64,000 nucleotides of DNA, from assembly GCA_015654675.1 (NCBI GenBank), contig JAATGM010000020.1:124001-188000 (forward strand). Reading direction: 5' to 3'. Both the position numbers and the translations under genes were made by a program. The notes under the pieces were generated by a model. That model was given only the letters and a program-made list of their open reading frames with translations, did no database searches and was not told where the DNA came from. The DNA is from Planctomycetota bacterium (GTDB lineage Bacteria > Planctomycetota > Phycisphaerae > UBA1845 > UTPLA1). Positions 1 to 8,466 of this stretch are shown here, in pieces (position 1 is the first letter of the stretch; the number at the start of each line of letters is the position of its first letter).

Positions 1-403
1 GCGGGTCATAGATTTCGGATTTAGAGGCACCGGTTCCGTATTCGCCGCCGGCGACGAAGAGGCGGCCGTCCTGAAGGAGGGCGGAGGAGTAGTAGAGGCG
101 GCTATCGATCATCGAGCCGAGGACGGACCAGGTGCCGTTGATAAAGCTGCCGTGGATGTCGGGGGTGAGTCGGAACCAGCCGCGGCCGATGGTGGAGCCG
201 TCGTTCTGAGCGGCGGCGATGGTGCCGTCGGAGAGCTGGATCATGAGATTGACACCGCCGGGGGCGGAGCGGACGAGGGGCGTCCAGGTGCCGGCCATCG
301 CGCGGGGCGAAATGCCTGCGACCAGAAGGGCCAGCAGGCCGAGTTGGCGCATGGCGAACAGTCGGAACGCGGGGGAGGACAAATTGAGAGCGCGATCAAT
401 CAT
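1..403 (-). CDS. Exported kelch-like beta-propeller protein (3' part lies outside window)
   Basis: The minus-strand frame opens with ATG at 403 and is still open at base 1, giving 134 residues of a longer protein. Residues 18-40 form a typical signal peptide (hydrophobic LLALLVAGIS, then AMAG). The rest reads like kelch or galactose-oxidase-type blade sequence, with short motifs such as GRLFVAGGEYGTG and SEIYDP typical of 'plan recorded in a catalogue' propellers. The upstream AGGAAA lies a suitable distance from this ATG. An alternative ATG at 352 would give a shorter but still complete signal peptide. The product is probably secreted or periplasmic; its substrate cannot be told. It is followed in the same direction, going upstream, by the di-haem peroxidase gene. 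The fold assignment rests on a short stretch only. Confidence 0.6.
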   Translation of the reverse strand, partial: MIDRALNLSSPAFRLFAMRQLGLLALLVAGISPRAMAGTWTPLVRSAPGGVNLMIQLSDGTIAAAQNDGSTIGRGWFRLTPDIHGSFINGTWSVLGSMIDSRLYYSSALLQDGRLFVAGGEYGTGASKSEIYDP

Positions 404-451
404 GGCATTTTTTCCTGCACGGGCGGCGTGGCCTGCCGCGCGAACATTCGT

Positions 452-2347
452 TCATTCGTTCAGCAGCGCCGCGACGAACGGCGCGATGTCGTTTGAATCG
501 ACGTGCGCGTCGCTGTTTAAGTCGAACGCGCAGAATGCTGATCCGGGTTGCGGATTTGAATGAAGAATGCGGAGGAAGAGTTGAATGTCGTCGCCGTCGA
601 CGTGGCCGTCTTGATTTCCATCGGCTGATCCGGCGACGAAGGCGATCAGCGACGCGTTGCGAGTGATTTCGGTTCCTGCGTTGTTATGGATTACGCAGTT
701 GTAGTCGGCGGCGGAGTTTTGCGGGCCGACGGGATTGATGGAGAGGACCGGCGTGGCCGCGCCGGAGATTTCGCCGCTGTCGACCAGCAGCGTTGTTCCG
801 CGGTACCACTGATAGAAAAAGGCCGGTGTACCGGAGACTGTGACCGAGAGGGTCGCGGCGCCGCCGATGCAGGCCGCGGTGTCAGCCGGCTGGACTGAGA
901 TGGTGGGCGGCTGATTGATGAAGTAGCCGTCCGAGAGTGTTTTGAGGAACTGGACGATGTGATCTTCTTCGGTGGCAGTGAGGCCGAGGTTGCCAACCTG
1001 GCCGCCGTCATCGCTTGTGGCGCCGGTTGGGTTTTCCATTGAATCGGGCGAGGGAAGTTCGGGCGTCGGCCAAAGGGGGACACCTTTCAGGTTCGCGTAG
1101 GGGTCTTCCTGAGTGAAGTCGATGATTTCGCCGGGCTCGGTGGTGAGATTCCTGGTGTTGTAGAAATGGACGACGTCGTGGAGGTTTTTGAAGACGCCGT
1201 TGTGCATGTAGGGTTTGACGAAGTTGGCGTTGGGGCGTTTGTCGACATTTCGAAGCGTTTGCACGCGGAAGGTGCCGTTGACGGCGAGATAGTCGCCGAA
1301 GTTGTTGCTGCCGGGACCCATGTTTCCGGGCGGGAGCCCGTTGAGTGGATAGAGGAAGTCGCCGAGACCGAGGTCGATGAAGTTTTCGCCCTGCGGGTTA
1401 TAGCCGACGGGGTTGGAAGTGGAGTCGGTCTGGGCGTAGAAGGGATTGTCGAGGTTTTTAGGGAGACCGATGTTGGCGTAGGTGAAGTCGGACCAGATGA
1501 AAGGGCCTTCCTCGGGGAAGTCACCGATGACGTGGCAGGCGATGCACTGGGCATTCTTGTAGAAGGGTGGACCGCTGGGGCGGCCGGTGGAGCTGCCGGT
1601 CATGAGGCAGAGGCCGTCGAATTCTTCCGGGGTCAGGGTGGCCTGTCCGATGAGCCATGCGTCGTATTTCGACGAGAAGGGTGAGACTTCGGGGGTGCGT
1701 TCGTACGCGGCGATGGCTTCGACAAGATTTGTGTAAACGATTTCGGTGGGCTGACTGAAAATTTCCTCGCCGTAGACTTCCTGGAAGAGGCGGGCATTGG
1801 GGCCGTTCATGAGTTTCTGCACGACGAGGGCGGGGTCACCGACGTTGTGGACCAGGTTGTTCATTTCGTTCGGATGGAGGAAGGGGAGGCGGGCCTGATT
1901 TTCGAGTCCGTCGGCGTGGCCATCCCAGAAGAGTCCGCCGGCGAATGCGGCTTCGCCGCGAGGACTGATGTCGGCGGCGAAGCCGACTGCGTGAGGGGGA
2001 CCGTGGAGGACGAAGGCGGCGTAGGTGATGGTGGGGACCGAGCGACTGGTGAAGCGCGTGTTGATCGCGCCGGTGGCGACGCCGAAGTCATGGTTGATGT
2101 CGGAATTGGGGAAGCGGAAGCCGGTTTCGGGGGAATGGCAGCTTCCGCAGGATTGGCCGGGGGGCGATGAGAGCGTTGTATCGAAGAAGAGTTGCTGTCC
2201 GAGGGCTGCCTGCGGCGATTGGCCGCGGGACCGACGGGAGATGACCGGGCGGGTGGCGGAGCGCAGCGCGGGACCGGCGTGCAATCGAGCGGCCGGCAGC
2301 AGGCATGCGGCAGCCGTGAAGGCGATTGTCAGCCGGGGGTTAATCAT
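452..2347 (-). CDS. Di-haem cytochrome c peroxidase (MauG/CCP family) fused to Ig-like and dockerin domains
   Basis: 631 residues. After a signal peptide (residues 1-24) comes a bacterial cytochrome c peroxidase module with two haem c sites: CGSCH at 67-71 and CIACH at 268-272. Conserved family stretches include LGQQLFFDTTLS and YMHNGVFKNLHDVVHFYN. The family reduces peroxide or oxidises protein substrates in the periplasm with electrons from small donors. Unusually, residues ~480-570 look like an immunoglobulin-like domain (ISVQPADTAACIGGAATLSV ... YQWYRGTTLL). The last ~60 residues form a dockerin type I pair with Ca-binding loops DGNQDGHVDGDD and DLNSDAHVDSND. Ordinary CCPs are ~330-450 residues and lack these tails. 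The tail suggests attachment to another extracellular or surface protein. No clear Shine-Dalgarno precedes the ATG. Confidence 0.88.
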   Translation of the reverse strand: MINPRLTIAFTAAACLLPAARLHAGPALRSATRPVISRRSRGQSPQAALGQQLFFDTTLSSPPGQSCGSCHSPETGFRFPNSDINHDFGVATGAINTRFTSRSVPTITYAAFVLHGPPHAVGFAADISPRGEAAFAGGLFWDGHADGLENQARLPFLHPNEMNNLVHNVGDPALVVQKLMNGPNARLFQEVYGEEIFSQPTEIVYTNLVEAIAAYERTPEVSPFSSKYDAWLIGQATLTPEEFDGLCLMTGSSTGRPSGPPFYKNAQCIACHVIGDFPEEGPFIWSDFTYANIGLPKNLDNPFYAQTDSTSNPVGYNPQGENFIDLGLGDFLYPLNGLPPGNMGPGSNNFGDYLAVNGTFRVQTLRNVDKRPNANFVKPYMHNGVFKNLHDVVHFYNTRNLTTEPGEIIDFTQEDPYANLKGVPLWPTPELPSPDSMENPTGATSDDGGQVGNLGLTATEEDHIVQFLKTLSDGYFINQPPTISVQPADTAACIGGAATLSVTVSGTPAFFYQWYRGTTLLVDSGEISGAATPVLSINPVGPQNSAADYNCVIHNNAGTEITRNASLIAFVAGSADGNQDGHVDGDDIQLFLRILHSNPQPGSAFCAFDLNSDAHVDSNDIAPFVAALLNE

Positions 2348-2484
2348 GCGCGATTCGCGATGGAGCGGCCTGTGCTCCGTTTACGCGTCCGTTGTGCATT
2401 ATGCCGCCCCATCAAATCGTTCCCCTCGGCTTCTAGTCCGATTCCACTATCGTATCCGGGCTGGCATGGGGGATTCAACTGCAT

Positions 2485-2844
2485 TTATTGGGCGACGCGG
2501 CTGGTGAGGATCGCCTCGTAGGCGTCTTTGTTGAAGCCGATGAGGAGGGTTGGGCCCACCCGGATTGCCGGGGCGCGGAGGTTTCCGGATGGGCCGAGGA
2601 TGACGGCGAGGATGTCGTCGTCGGTTGGATTGTCCTTTTTCATGTCGAAGGTGATCAGTTTTGCGCCACGAGTGGCTATGAGCTGTGCTGCGCTGCGTGC
2701 GAGTTTTATGGCTTCGGCCGGCCCGAGGCGGGTCTTGCGGGCGTCGACTGTTTCTGTGGGATTGATTTTGTGCTTCGTGAGGAACGCCTGCGACTTCTCG
2801 CAGGTGTCGCAGTTGTTGCGGTGGTAGTACCACATCTTGGCCAC
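2485..2844 (-). CDS. ArsC/Spx-family thioredoxin-fold protein
   Basis: 119 residues, the usual length for the ArsC/YffB/Spx family. The N-terminal beta strand and active-site loop are visible as MWYYHRNNCDTCEKSQAFL with a C-x-x-C pair at residues ~13-16. A later LRAPAIRVGPTLLIGF segment corresponds to the conserved cis-Pro region (RxPxxxxxxxxLxGF) of the family. True glutaredoxin-coupled arsenate reductases carry CxxS or a single Cys, while Spx-type proteins have CxxC, so arsenate reduction cannot be claimed. The family also includes proteins of unknown thiol chemistry. It lies downstream of the NuoG-like gene in the same direction, about 115 bp away, with no ars genes nearby. The function is best left as a cytoplasmic thiol/disulfide protein. 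Confidence 0.75.
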   Translation of the reverse strand: MAKMWYYHRNNCDTCEKSQAFLTKHKINPTETVDARKTRLGPAEAIKLARSAAQLIATRGAKLITFDMKKDNPTDDDILAVILGPSGNLRAPAIRVGPTLLIGFNKDAYEAILTSRVAQ

Positions 2845-2959
2845 AGACTACTGGTTGCACACTGCGGGGAATAGGGGGGGACGGTTGCGTTGCTCGAGGC
2901 AGAGGCGCTTGTGATTGGGGGTCGCGCGCCGCTTACTTACGTGCGCGGCTCTGAAACTC

Positions 2960-4591
2960 TTAGTGCATGTGTTCGGGTGGGGCGGGGGGGATGTGTGGGG
3001 TTTTCATTTCGGGGATTGTGGCGGACATCAGCTCGCGGACTTTGGCGGCGCGGTAGAGGCCGGGGTGGCCTGCGGCGGTGTAAAGGTATTGGCCGTCGCG
3101 CTGGGCTCCCTCCGGTGGTGGGAGGGCGGCGCTGAACGGCTGGAGCTTGTTGTCGTGGTTGATGAAGGTGCCTTCGCGTTCGGCCCAGGCGCAGGCCGGG
3201 AGGACGATGGCGGCGGCGGCGGTGAGGTCGTTGGGGAGGATGTCCTGGGCGACTACCAAACGGATATGGCTTGCGGCGGTGGCCAGATCTTTCGGGACCC
3301 ACGCGGAGGGGTAGCCGCCGACGATCCATGCGGCGGCGAACTCGGCCTTTGCGGCGCGCTTGGTGAAATCTTCGAGTGCGACGATGTCGCCGCCGGCGGC
3401 TTTGAGGATGAGTTCGATTCCGCGGCGGTTGGGGCACTTTTCGGCGCGGATGGTGAACTTGGGCTTGGCGCCGTTGCCGAGCGGGAAGTTCTGGTCTTCG
3501 CCGGCGGTTGGGATCGGGCCCATCGCCAGCGTTGCTGTTGGCGAGAGTGCGCGGATGAACTGGACGAGCAGCCAGGCCTCTTCGCAGCTCATGAAGGGCG
3601 AGAGGACCGCGGCGATCTTGCCGTGGCCGTCGCCGTTGCCATTTCCGGCGACGGCTTGATCGAAGCGCAGCTTGAGGACGGTGGGCAGCTCGGACCAGTC
3701 GGGGTATTCGGCATCGTTGCCGCGGCGGAGCGTGAGCTTTGTGATTCGCTGCGGGTCATTGATGAACTTCCAGCCGAAGCGGCCTTCGTCGCACATCCAG
3801 AAATCGTTGACGCCCGGGCTATAGCGCGGCTTGAGGCGCCAGACCTGGCCTTCGTTGTTGTCGATGTGGATGGCGCAGCCGGTGGAGCAGCCGGTGCAGA
3901 TGGAGTCGGCGGACTTGAGCATCCAGACGCGCTGCTTCATGAGGAAGTCTTTGTCGAGCAGTGAACCGACGGGGCAGATGTCGACGACGTTGCCCTGCAG
4001 CGGGTTTTCGAGGGGGATGCCGGGGAAGCAGTCGATTTCGGAGTGGTTACCTCGGTTGACGACGCAGAGCTCGCCGTGGCCGGCGACTTCGTTGCAGAAG
4101 CGGACGCAGCGTGAGCACATGACGCAGCGGTCCTGGTAGAGGAGCGTTTTGCTGCCGATGTCTTTCTTGGGGTTGACCGTCTTGGCTTCGACCATGCGGC
4201 TGGTGGCGTGGCCGAACTTGAAGCTGTAGTCCTGCAGATAGCATTCGCCGGCCTGGTCGCAGACGGGGCAGTCGAGCGGATGGTTGACGAGGAAGTACTC
4301 CATGCAGTGTTGCTGGTTGGAGACGACCTTCGGCGAGTCGAAGCGGACTTCCATGCCTTCGCGGACGGGGGTCTGGCAGCTTGGGACGAGGCGCGGCGAC
4401 CAGACGAGCTCCTTGGTTTTGGGGTCGGGCTGCTTCATTTCCATGAGGCAGAGACGGCAGGAGGCGACGATGGAGAGAGCGGGGTGGTAGCAGTAGTGGG
4501 GGACGTCCCAGCCGGCTTCGAGTGCGGCCTGGAGGACGGGTACGCCGTCGCGGCAGTCGATGGGTTTACCGTCGATGATGATTTTTGGCAT
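2960..4591 (-). CDS. nuoG: NADH-quinone oxidoreductase subunit G-like iron-sulfur protein
   Basis: The protein is 543 residues from the ATG at 4591; 24 upstream in-frame codons do not look like protein. The N-terminal 2Fe-2S ferredoxin domain has C34, C45, C48 and C72. The characteristic His-ligated 4Fe-4S site follows as H104, C108, C111 and C117. A second 4Fe-4S site uses C156, C159, C162 and C206. A further CTGCSTGC motif (C232, C235, C239) plus C267 matches the N7-type cluster found in some NuoG proteins. The C-terminal ~270 residues are a short molybdopterin-oxidoreductase-like domain, smaller than in the 800-900-residue NuoG of Escherichia coli. In complex I this subunit carries electrons from NADH/FMN toward quinone. 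No other nuo gene is present here, so it may work with a complex encoded elsewhere. Confidence 0.85.
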   Translation of the reverse strand: MPKIIIDGKPIDCRDGVPVLQAALEAGWDVPHYCYHPALSIVASCRLCLMEMKQPDPKTKELVWSPRLVPSCQTPVREGMEVRFDSPKVVSNQQHCMEYFLVNHPLDCPVCDQAGECYLQDYSFKFGHATSRMVEAKTVNPKKDIGSKTLLYQDRCVMCSRCVRFCNEVAGHGELCVVNRGNHSEIDCFPGIPLENPLQGNVVDICPVGSLLDKDFLMKQRVWMLKSADSICTGCSTGCAIHIDNNEGQVWRLKPRYSPGVNDFWMCDEGRFGWKFINDPQRITKLTLRRGNDAEYPDWSELPTVLKLRFDQAVAGNGNGDGHGKIAAVLSPFMSCEEAWLLVQFIRALSPTATLAMGPIPTAGEDQNFPLGNGAKPKFTIRAEKCPNRRGIELILKAAGGDIVALEDFTKRAAKAEFAAAWIVGGYPSAWVPKDLATAASHIRLVVAQDILPNDLTAAAAIVLPACAWAEREGTFINHDNKLQPFSAALPPPEGAQRDGQYLYTAAGHPGLYRAAKVRELMSATIPEMKTPHIPPAPPEHMH

Positions 4592-4773
4592 CGAAGTCTC
4601 GGTGCGGCCGGGCCGTCGCTGCGATCCGCGCGGTTCGCTGGGCGACTTTGTGAAGTTTATCACGAGGAAATGGGTGCCGCTACAACGGGGGTATGGGCGG
4701 TGGCGGATCGCCGCGTGCGAGTGGGGCGGATATGATTTTTTCGACGGTGGCCAGCTACCGGGCGAATCTGTTC
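4592..4773. other. Divergent intergenic region between nuoG-like and thioredoxin-fold genes
   Basis: About 180 bp separate two genes transcribed away from each other, so both promoters should lie here. I could not find a convincing -35/-10 pair or inverted repeat. The in-frame extension of the right-hand gene back to 4693 (ATG after GGGGGT) is possible but lacks protein-like sequence, and the signal peptide begins at 4774. Confidence 0.4.
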
Positions 4774-6120
4774 ATGCAAACTCGATTCATTTCGCTTTGT
4801 TTTTTTGCAGCAACCGCCGCCTGGGGCGGTGAACCGGCATCGACGACGAGCGCTCCGCTCGAGGCGCTTGAGATTGGGGCGATTGCGCCGGATTTCAAGG
4901 TCAAGGATGTGAATGGTCGGGCGGTTTCGTTTGCCACTTGGCCGGATCGGGCGGTTGTGATTTATTTTGGAACCGCGAACGGGGCGAGCGGCTTGCGCGG
5001 AATGCGGCGGTTTGAGTCGCTGGCGAAGTCGATGGTGAAGGATTCGGTTGGGTTCGTGGCCGTTCTGCCGGACGGAGCGGACGAACTTGCAGCCGGAGTT
5101 GAGTACCGCAAGGAGCACCCGACCGAGATTTCGCTGGTGCAGGATGTCGGGGGCGGGCTGGCGCGGGAGTTTGGGGTGCGGCGGCGGCCGTTTGTCGTGA
5201 TCGTGGACAAGGAGCGGTTGGTTCGGGCGACGCATGAGCGATTTGGGATGCTCAGTGCGGCGAGCGTGAAGGAATCGATCCGCAATGCGCTGGCGCGGTC
5301 GTTCGCGGTGGCGACGGTGGCGGCTGCGACGGGTGATCCGGATGCGGACCTGCCGGCGATCACGGAATTTATTCGGAAGCCGACGGTGAAGTTCAAGCTC
5401 GCGGAGTTTCATCCGGAGCTGTTGAAGCGGATTGACCGCGAGGATCGAAAGCTGCACGTCTATACATCCGGATCGGTAGTGGCCTGGGATTTCGATCGTG
5501 ACGGGCGGACGGATTTTTGCTTTCAGCAGCCGAACGGAGTGATGGTCTTGCCGGGGAACGGGGCGGGGACGATGGTCGTTCGCCTGGGTTCGACACGGAA
5601 TGGCGGGCAGGTGACGGCGGTCTGTCCAGCGGAGGAGACCGGTGGGGTGGGGTGGTTTGCGCTGTTGCAAGGGTGGGACGGAACGCAAACGAGTTGGGCG
5701 CTGGCGCTGTTTGGAAAGGACGGGCAATTGCGATGGTCGGCGTCGCCGGTGTTGACGAAGAATGAGAGCTTGTATCCGCGCGGCGTGGTTTCGACAGATC
5801 TCGATGGCGACGGGCGGCCGGAGTATGTGGCCGGGATCGACATCTATAAGGTGAAGAAAGACAAGAAAGGCATGGCAGTAAACGCTTCACAGAAGTCCTA
5901 TCTGATCGTACTGGGAGCTGATGGGCGGCCGATCTGCATTACGGCGGTTGGGGATGAGCGCGTGAACATCGGCTGGATGACGGCGACGGGGGCGCCGAGC
6001 CGGGATCGGCCGGGGCGGATTTTCTGCGCGATCAATGGGACGCTGCAGGCGTTCGAGTTTGTTCGCGGGGCGGGGGCTGCTCCGGCGCCGGTCGGCAGTG
6101 GCGCGTCCGGGAGCGAGTGA
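4774..6120 (+). CDS. Exported thioredoxin-fold protein lacking active-site cysteines, with FG-GAP-like C-terminal domain
   Basis: 448 residues from ATG 4774, chosen because it starts a clean signal peptide (FISLCFFAATAAWGG). Residues ~35-170 resemble the AhpC/TSA-redoxin fold: the IGAIAPDFKVKDVNGRAV opening, a VVIYFGT strand, and RRRPFVVIVDKERLVR near the cis-Pro region. Where a CxxC or peroxidatic Cys would sit, the sequence is GTANGASGLRGM, with no cysteine, so redox activity is unlikely. The C-terminal half contains two acidic loops, WDFDRDGRTD and TDLDGDGRPE, typical of FG-GAP/VCBS Ca-binding propeller repeats. The protein is probably periplasmic or secreted and structural or binding in role. 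It is followed after 40 bp by the amino-acid transporter genes on the same strand. Its exact function is unknown. Confidence 0.65.
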   Translation: MQTRFISLCFFAATAAWGGEPASTTSAPLEALEIGAIAPDFKVKDVNGRAVSFATWPDRAVVIYFGTANGASGLRGMRRFESLAKSMVKDSVGFVAVLPDGADELAAGVEYRKEHPTEISLVQDVGGGLAREFGVRRRPFVVIVDKERLVRATHERFGMLSAASVKESIRNALARSFAVATVAAATGDPDADLPAITEFIRKPTVKFKLAEFHPELLKRIDREDRKLHVYTSGSVVAWDFDRDGRTDFCFQQPNGVMVLPGNGAGTMVVRLGSTRNGGQVTAVCPAEETGGVGWFALLQGWDGTQTSWALALFGKDGQLRWSASPVLTKNESLYPRGVVSTDLDGDGRPEYVAGIDIYKVKKDKKGMAVNASQKSYLIVLGADGRPICITAVGDERVNIGWMTATGAPSRDRPGRIFCAINGTLQAFEFVRGAGAAPAPVGSGASGSE

Positions 6121-6160
6121 TTTACTTGTGGGCTTGCAGGGCGTGATATCATTCGCCGAC

Positions 6161-7672
6161 ATGCGATCGGTTCGAGTGGTCTTGAGTGTCGTTGCGGTGT
6201 TGCTTGGCGCGTCGACCGCGCGCGGCGATGCGCTCGACGAGGTTCGACAACGCGGGACGCTGGTGTGGGGCGCGGATCAGGAAGGCGGAGGGCCGTTTGT
6301 TTTTCCTGATCCGGCTGATCCCAATCGAGTGGTAGGATTCGAGGTTGATCTGGCGAATTTGATTGCTGGGGAACTGGGAGTGCGGGCGGAGTTTTTTCAG
6401 GCGGACTGGAATACGCTGCCTTCATTTCTGGATGCGGGGAAGATCGACGTCATCCTGAACGGGTATGAGCTGACGCCGGGGCGGGCGGCGCAGATGGAGG
6501 CGACACGGCCGTACTACGTCTATGAGTTGCAATTGATCGGGCGGGCTGACGATGATCGCATGCGCTCGTGGGACGATCTGCGGCGCGGGGACGATGGATT
6601 GCGAAAGTCGATCAGTGTTTTGAGGGGGACTTCGTCGGAAGAGTACTTGCGGGATAAGTGGGGCAAAGACGTCGAGATCGTGGGGTACGACGGAAACACG
6701 GACGCAATGATGCAGGTTCGCAATGGCGTGCATGATGCGACGCTCGCAGACTTGTGCGTGGCTGTGTTCTATCGCGGCCAGCCGCAGGAGCAGGGGCTGA
6801 AGTTTGTGGGCGAGCCGGTGGCGCCCGGGTACTACGTGATGTATGTCCGGAAGGGGGAGAAGCGGCTGGCGGAGGCCATCAACGGGGCGCTCGAACGCAT
6901 CTTGAAGGATGGGCGGCTGCGGACCGTGTATGAGAAGTGGGGACTGTGGAACCGTTCGCAGGATCGGTTGGCGGCGGCCGATTCAGGCGTTCGCGATATC
7001 GGGGCAGTGCATGGCTGGGAGGTCATTTCCAAATATGGGCCGACACTGCTTGCCGCGGCCGGCGTGACGGTGCTTATTTCCATTCTGGCGATGCCGATTG
7101 CGGTGGGGCTTGGGATATTGGTGGCGGTCGGGCGATTGTATGGGGCCGCGCCGCTGCGGGCGGCTTTGGCGACGTATGTTGAAGTATTGCGCGGCACGCC
7201 GGTGATGCTTCAGCTCTACGTTATTTTCTTTCTACTGCCATTGGTGCTGCCCTTTCATTTCAGTCCGATCGTGGCGGCGGTGATTGGGCTGGCGATCAAT
7301 TACTCCGCTTATGAGGCGGAAATCTATCGGGCCGGCGTTCAGGCAATACCAGTTGGACAGATGGAGGCGGCGCTGGCGCTGGGGATGACGCGGTCGGCGG
7401 CGGTGCGGCGCGTGATCTTGCCGCAGGCGGTGCGGATTGTTACGCCGGCGGTGACGAATGATTTCATTGCGCTGTTCAAGGATACATCAATTTGCTCGGT
7501 GATCGCCGTCACCGAGTTGACGAAGCGATACAATGTGCTGGCGAACAGCACCGGGGCGATCGTGGAATTGGCGGCGATGACGGCGGTGTTGTACCTGGCG
7601 ATGAGCTATCCGCTGTCGCTGGTGTCGCGATATCTGGAGAAGCGGCTGGGCGTGGCCCGGCCGGTGCATTGA
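6161..7672 (+). CDS. Amino-acid ABC transporter, fused periplasmic binding protein and permease
   Basis: 503 residues from ATG 6161, which begins a signal peptide (VVLSVVAVLLGASTARG). Residues ~20-255 are a family 3 solute-binding domain (RQRGTLVWGADQ, GFEVDLANLIAGELGV, YEKWGLWN). Residues ~275-500 are an HisM/GlnP-type permease with several membrane spans. The cytoplasmic coupling loop reads AALALGMTRSAAVRRVILPQ, equivalent to the EAA motif, and VEVLRGTPVMLQLYVIFF is typical of polar amino-acid permeases. Fused binding protein-permease chains are known in Gram-positive and some other bacteria. They keep the binding domain tethered at the outer face of the inner membrane. The ATPase gene follows 47 bp later. 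The exact substrate (glutamine, arginine or another polar amino acid) cannot be read from the sequence. Confidence 0.92.
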   Translation: MRSVRVVLSVVAVLLGASTARGDALDEVRQRGTLVWGADQEGGGPFVFPDPADPNRVVGFEVDLANLIAGELGVRAEFFQADWNTLPSFLDAGKIDVILNGYELTPGRAAQMEATRPYYVYELQLIGRADDDRMRSWDDLRRGDDGLRKSISVLRGTSSEEYLRDKWGKDVEIVGYDGNTDAMMQVRNGVHDATLADLCVAVFYRGQPQEQGLKFVGEPVAPGYYVMYVRKGEKRLAEAINGALERILKDGRLRTVYEKWGLWNRSQDRLAAADSGVRDIGAVHGWEVISKYGPTLLAAAGVTVLISILAMPIAVGLGILVAVGRLYGAAPLRAALATYVEVLRGTPVMLQLYVIFFLLPLVLPFHFSPIVAAVIGLAINYSAYEAEIYRAGVQAIPVGQMEAALALGMTRSAAVRRVILPQAVRIVTPAVTNDFIALFKDTSICSVIAVTELTKRYNVLANSTGAIVELAAMTAVLYLAMSYPLSLVSRYLEKRLGVARPVH

Positions 7673-7719
7673 CGGTGACAGGAATCGGACAGGGCAATTC
7701 GGAGCACGCGACTGAGTCG

Positions 7720-8466
7720 ATGATTTACGTCGATGAGGTCGTGAAGCGATTCAACGGGACGACGGTGTTGTCGGGCGTGTCGCTCTCGGTGATGCGGGGA
7801 GAGACGGCGGCGATCATCGGGGGGTCGGGGAGCGGGAAGAGCACGCTGCTGCGGTGCATCAACGCGCTGGAGACGTTCGACTCAGGTCGGGTGCGGGTGG
7901 GCGAGCACTCGCTGGCGCCGGGGGATCGCGAGGCGTCGCAGGATGCGGCGCGCCGGCAACTTCGGCTGCGGGTGGGGATGGTTTTTCAGCAGTTCCATCT
8001 TTTTCCGCACATGTCGGTGATGGAAAACGTGATGTGCGGGCCGGTGTTTGCGCAGGGGATTTCGCGCGATGAGGCGGCGGGACGGGCGCGGCGGCTGCTC
8101 GAGCGCGTCGGGCTGGCGGAGAAGGTGGATGCGCGGCCGGGGACGTTGTCGGGCGGGCAACAGCAGCGGGTAGCGATTGCGCGAGCACTGGCGAATGAGC
8201 CGGCGGCGATTTTGTTTGATGAGCCGACCAGCGCGCTTGATCCGCGGATGACCGGCGAGGTGCTGGCGGTGATCGCGGACCTGGCGTCGAGCGGACAGAC
8301 AATGGTGATTGTGAGCCACTCGATGGGGTTTGTGCGGCGGTCGGCGCATCGGGTGCATGTGTTGGCGGGGGGCGAAGTGGTGGAGTCGGGACCTCCCGAG
8401 CAGATATTCGAGGGGGCCGGGCACGCACAGACGCGCGAGTTGCTGGCTCAGGCGCAGCTGGCATAG
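7720..8466 (+). CDS. Polar amino-acid ABC transporter ATPase
   Basis: 248 residues from ATG 7720; an in-frame TTG at 7669 would add 17 residues and overlap the permease stop, but the ATG places the start where the family normally begins (MIYVDEVVKRFNGTTVLSGV). All ABC motifs are present: Walker A GGSGSGKST, Q-loop FQQFHLFPHMSVMENV, signature LSGGQQQR, Walker B AAILFDEPTSALD, and the switch histidine in IVSHSM. FQQFHLFPHM is typical of the GlnQ/HisP/ArtP group. The product should pair as a homodimer with the fused permease upstream to drive import of a polar amino acid. The two genes appear to form one transcript ending before the flagellar cluster. Confidence 0.93.
   Translation: MIYVDEVVKRFNGTTVLSGVSLSVMRGETAAIIGGSGSGKSTLLRCINALETFDSGRVRVGEHSLAPGDREASQDAARRQLRLRVGMVFQQFHLFPHMSVMENVMCGPVFAQGISRDEAAGRARRLLERVGLAEKVDARPGTLSGGQQQRVAIARALANEPAAILFDEPTSALDPRMTGEVLAVIADLASSGQTMVIVSHSMGFVRRSAHRVHVLAGGEVVESGPPEQIFEGAGHAQTRELLAQAQLA

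Noticed and set aside
2485-2844. Arsenic-resistance locus
   Set aside because: The ArsC-like protein has CxxC and no ars genes adjoin it; a general thiol protein is equally likely.
2915-3964. 349-codon plus-strand frame over the nuoG-like gene
   Set aside because: Gly/Ala/Val-rich shadow frame; the Fe-S motifs are on the minus strand.
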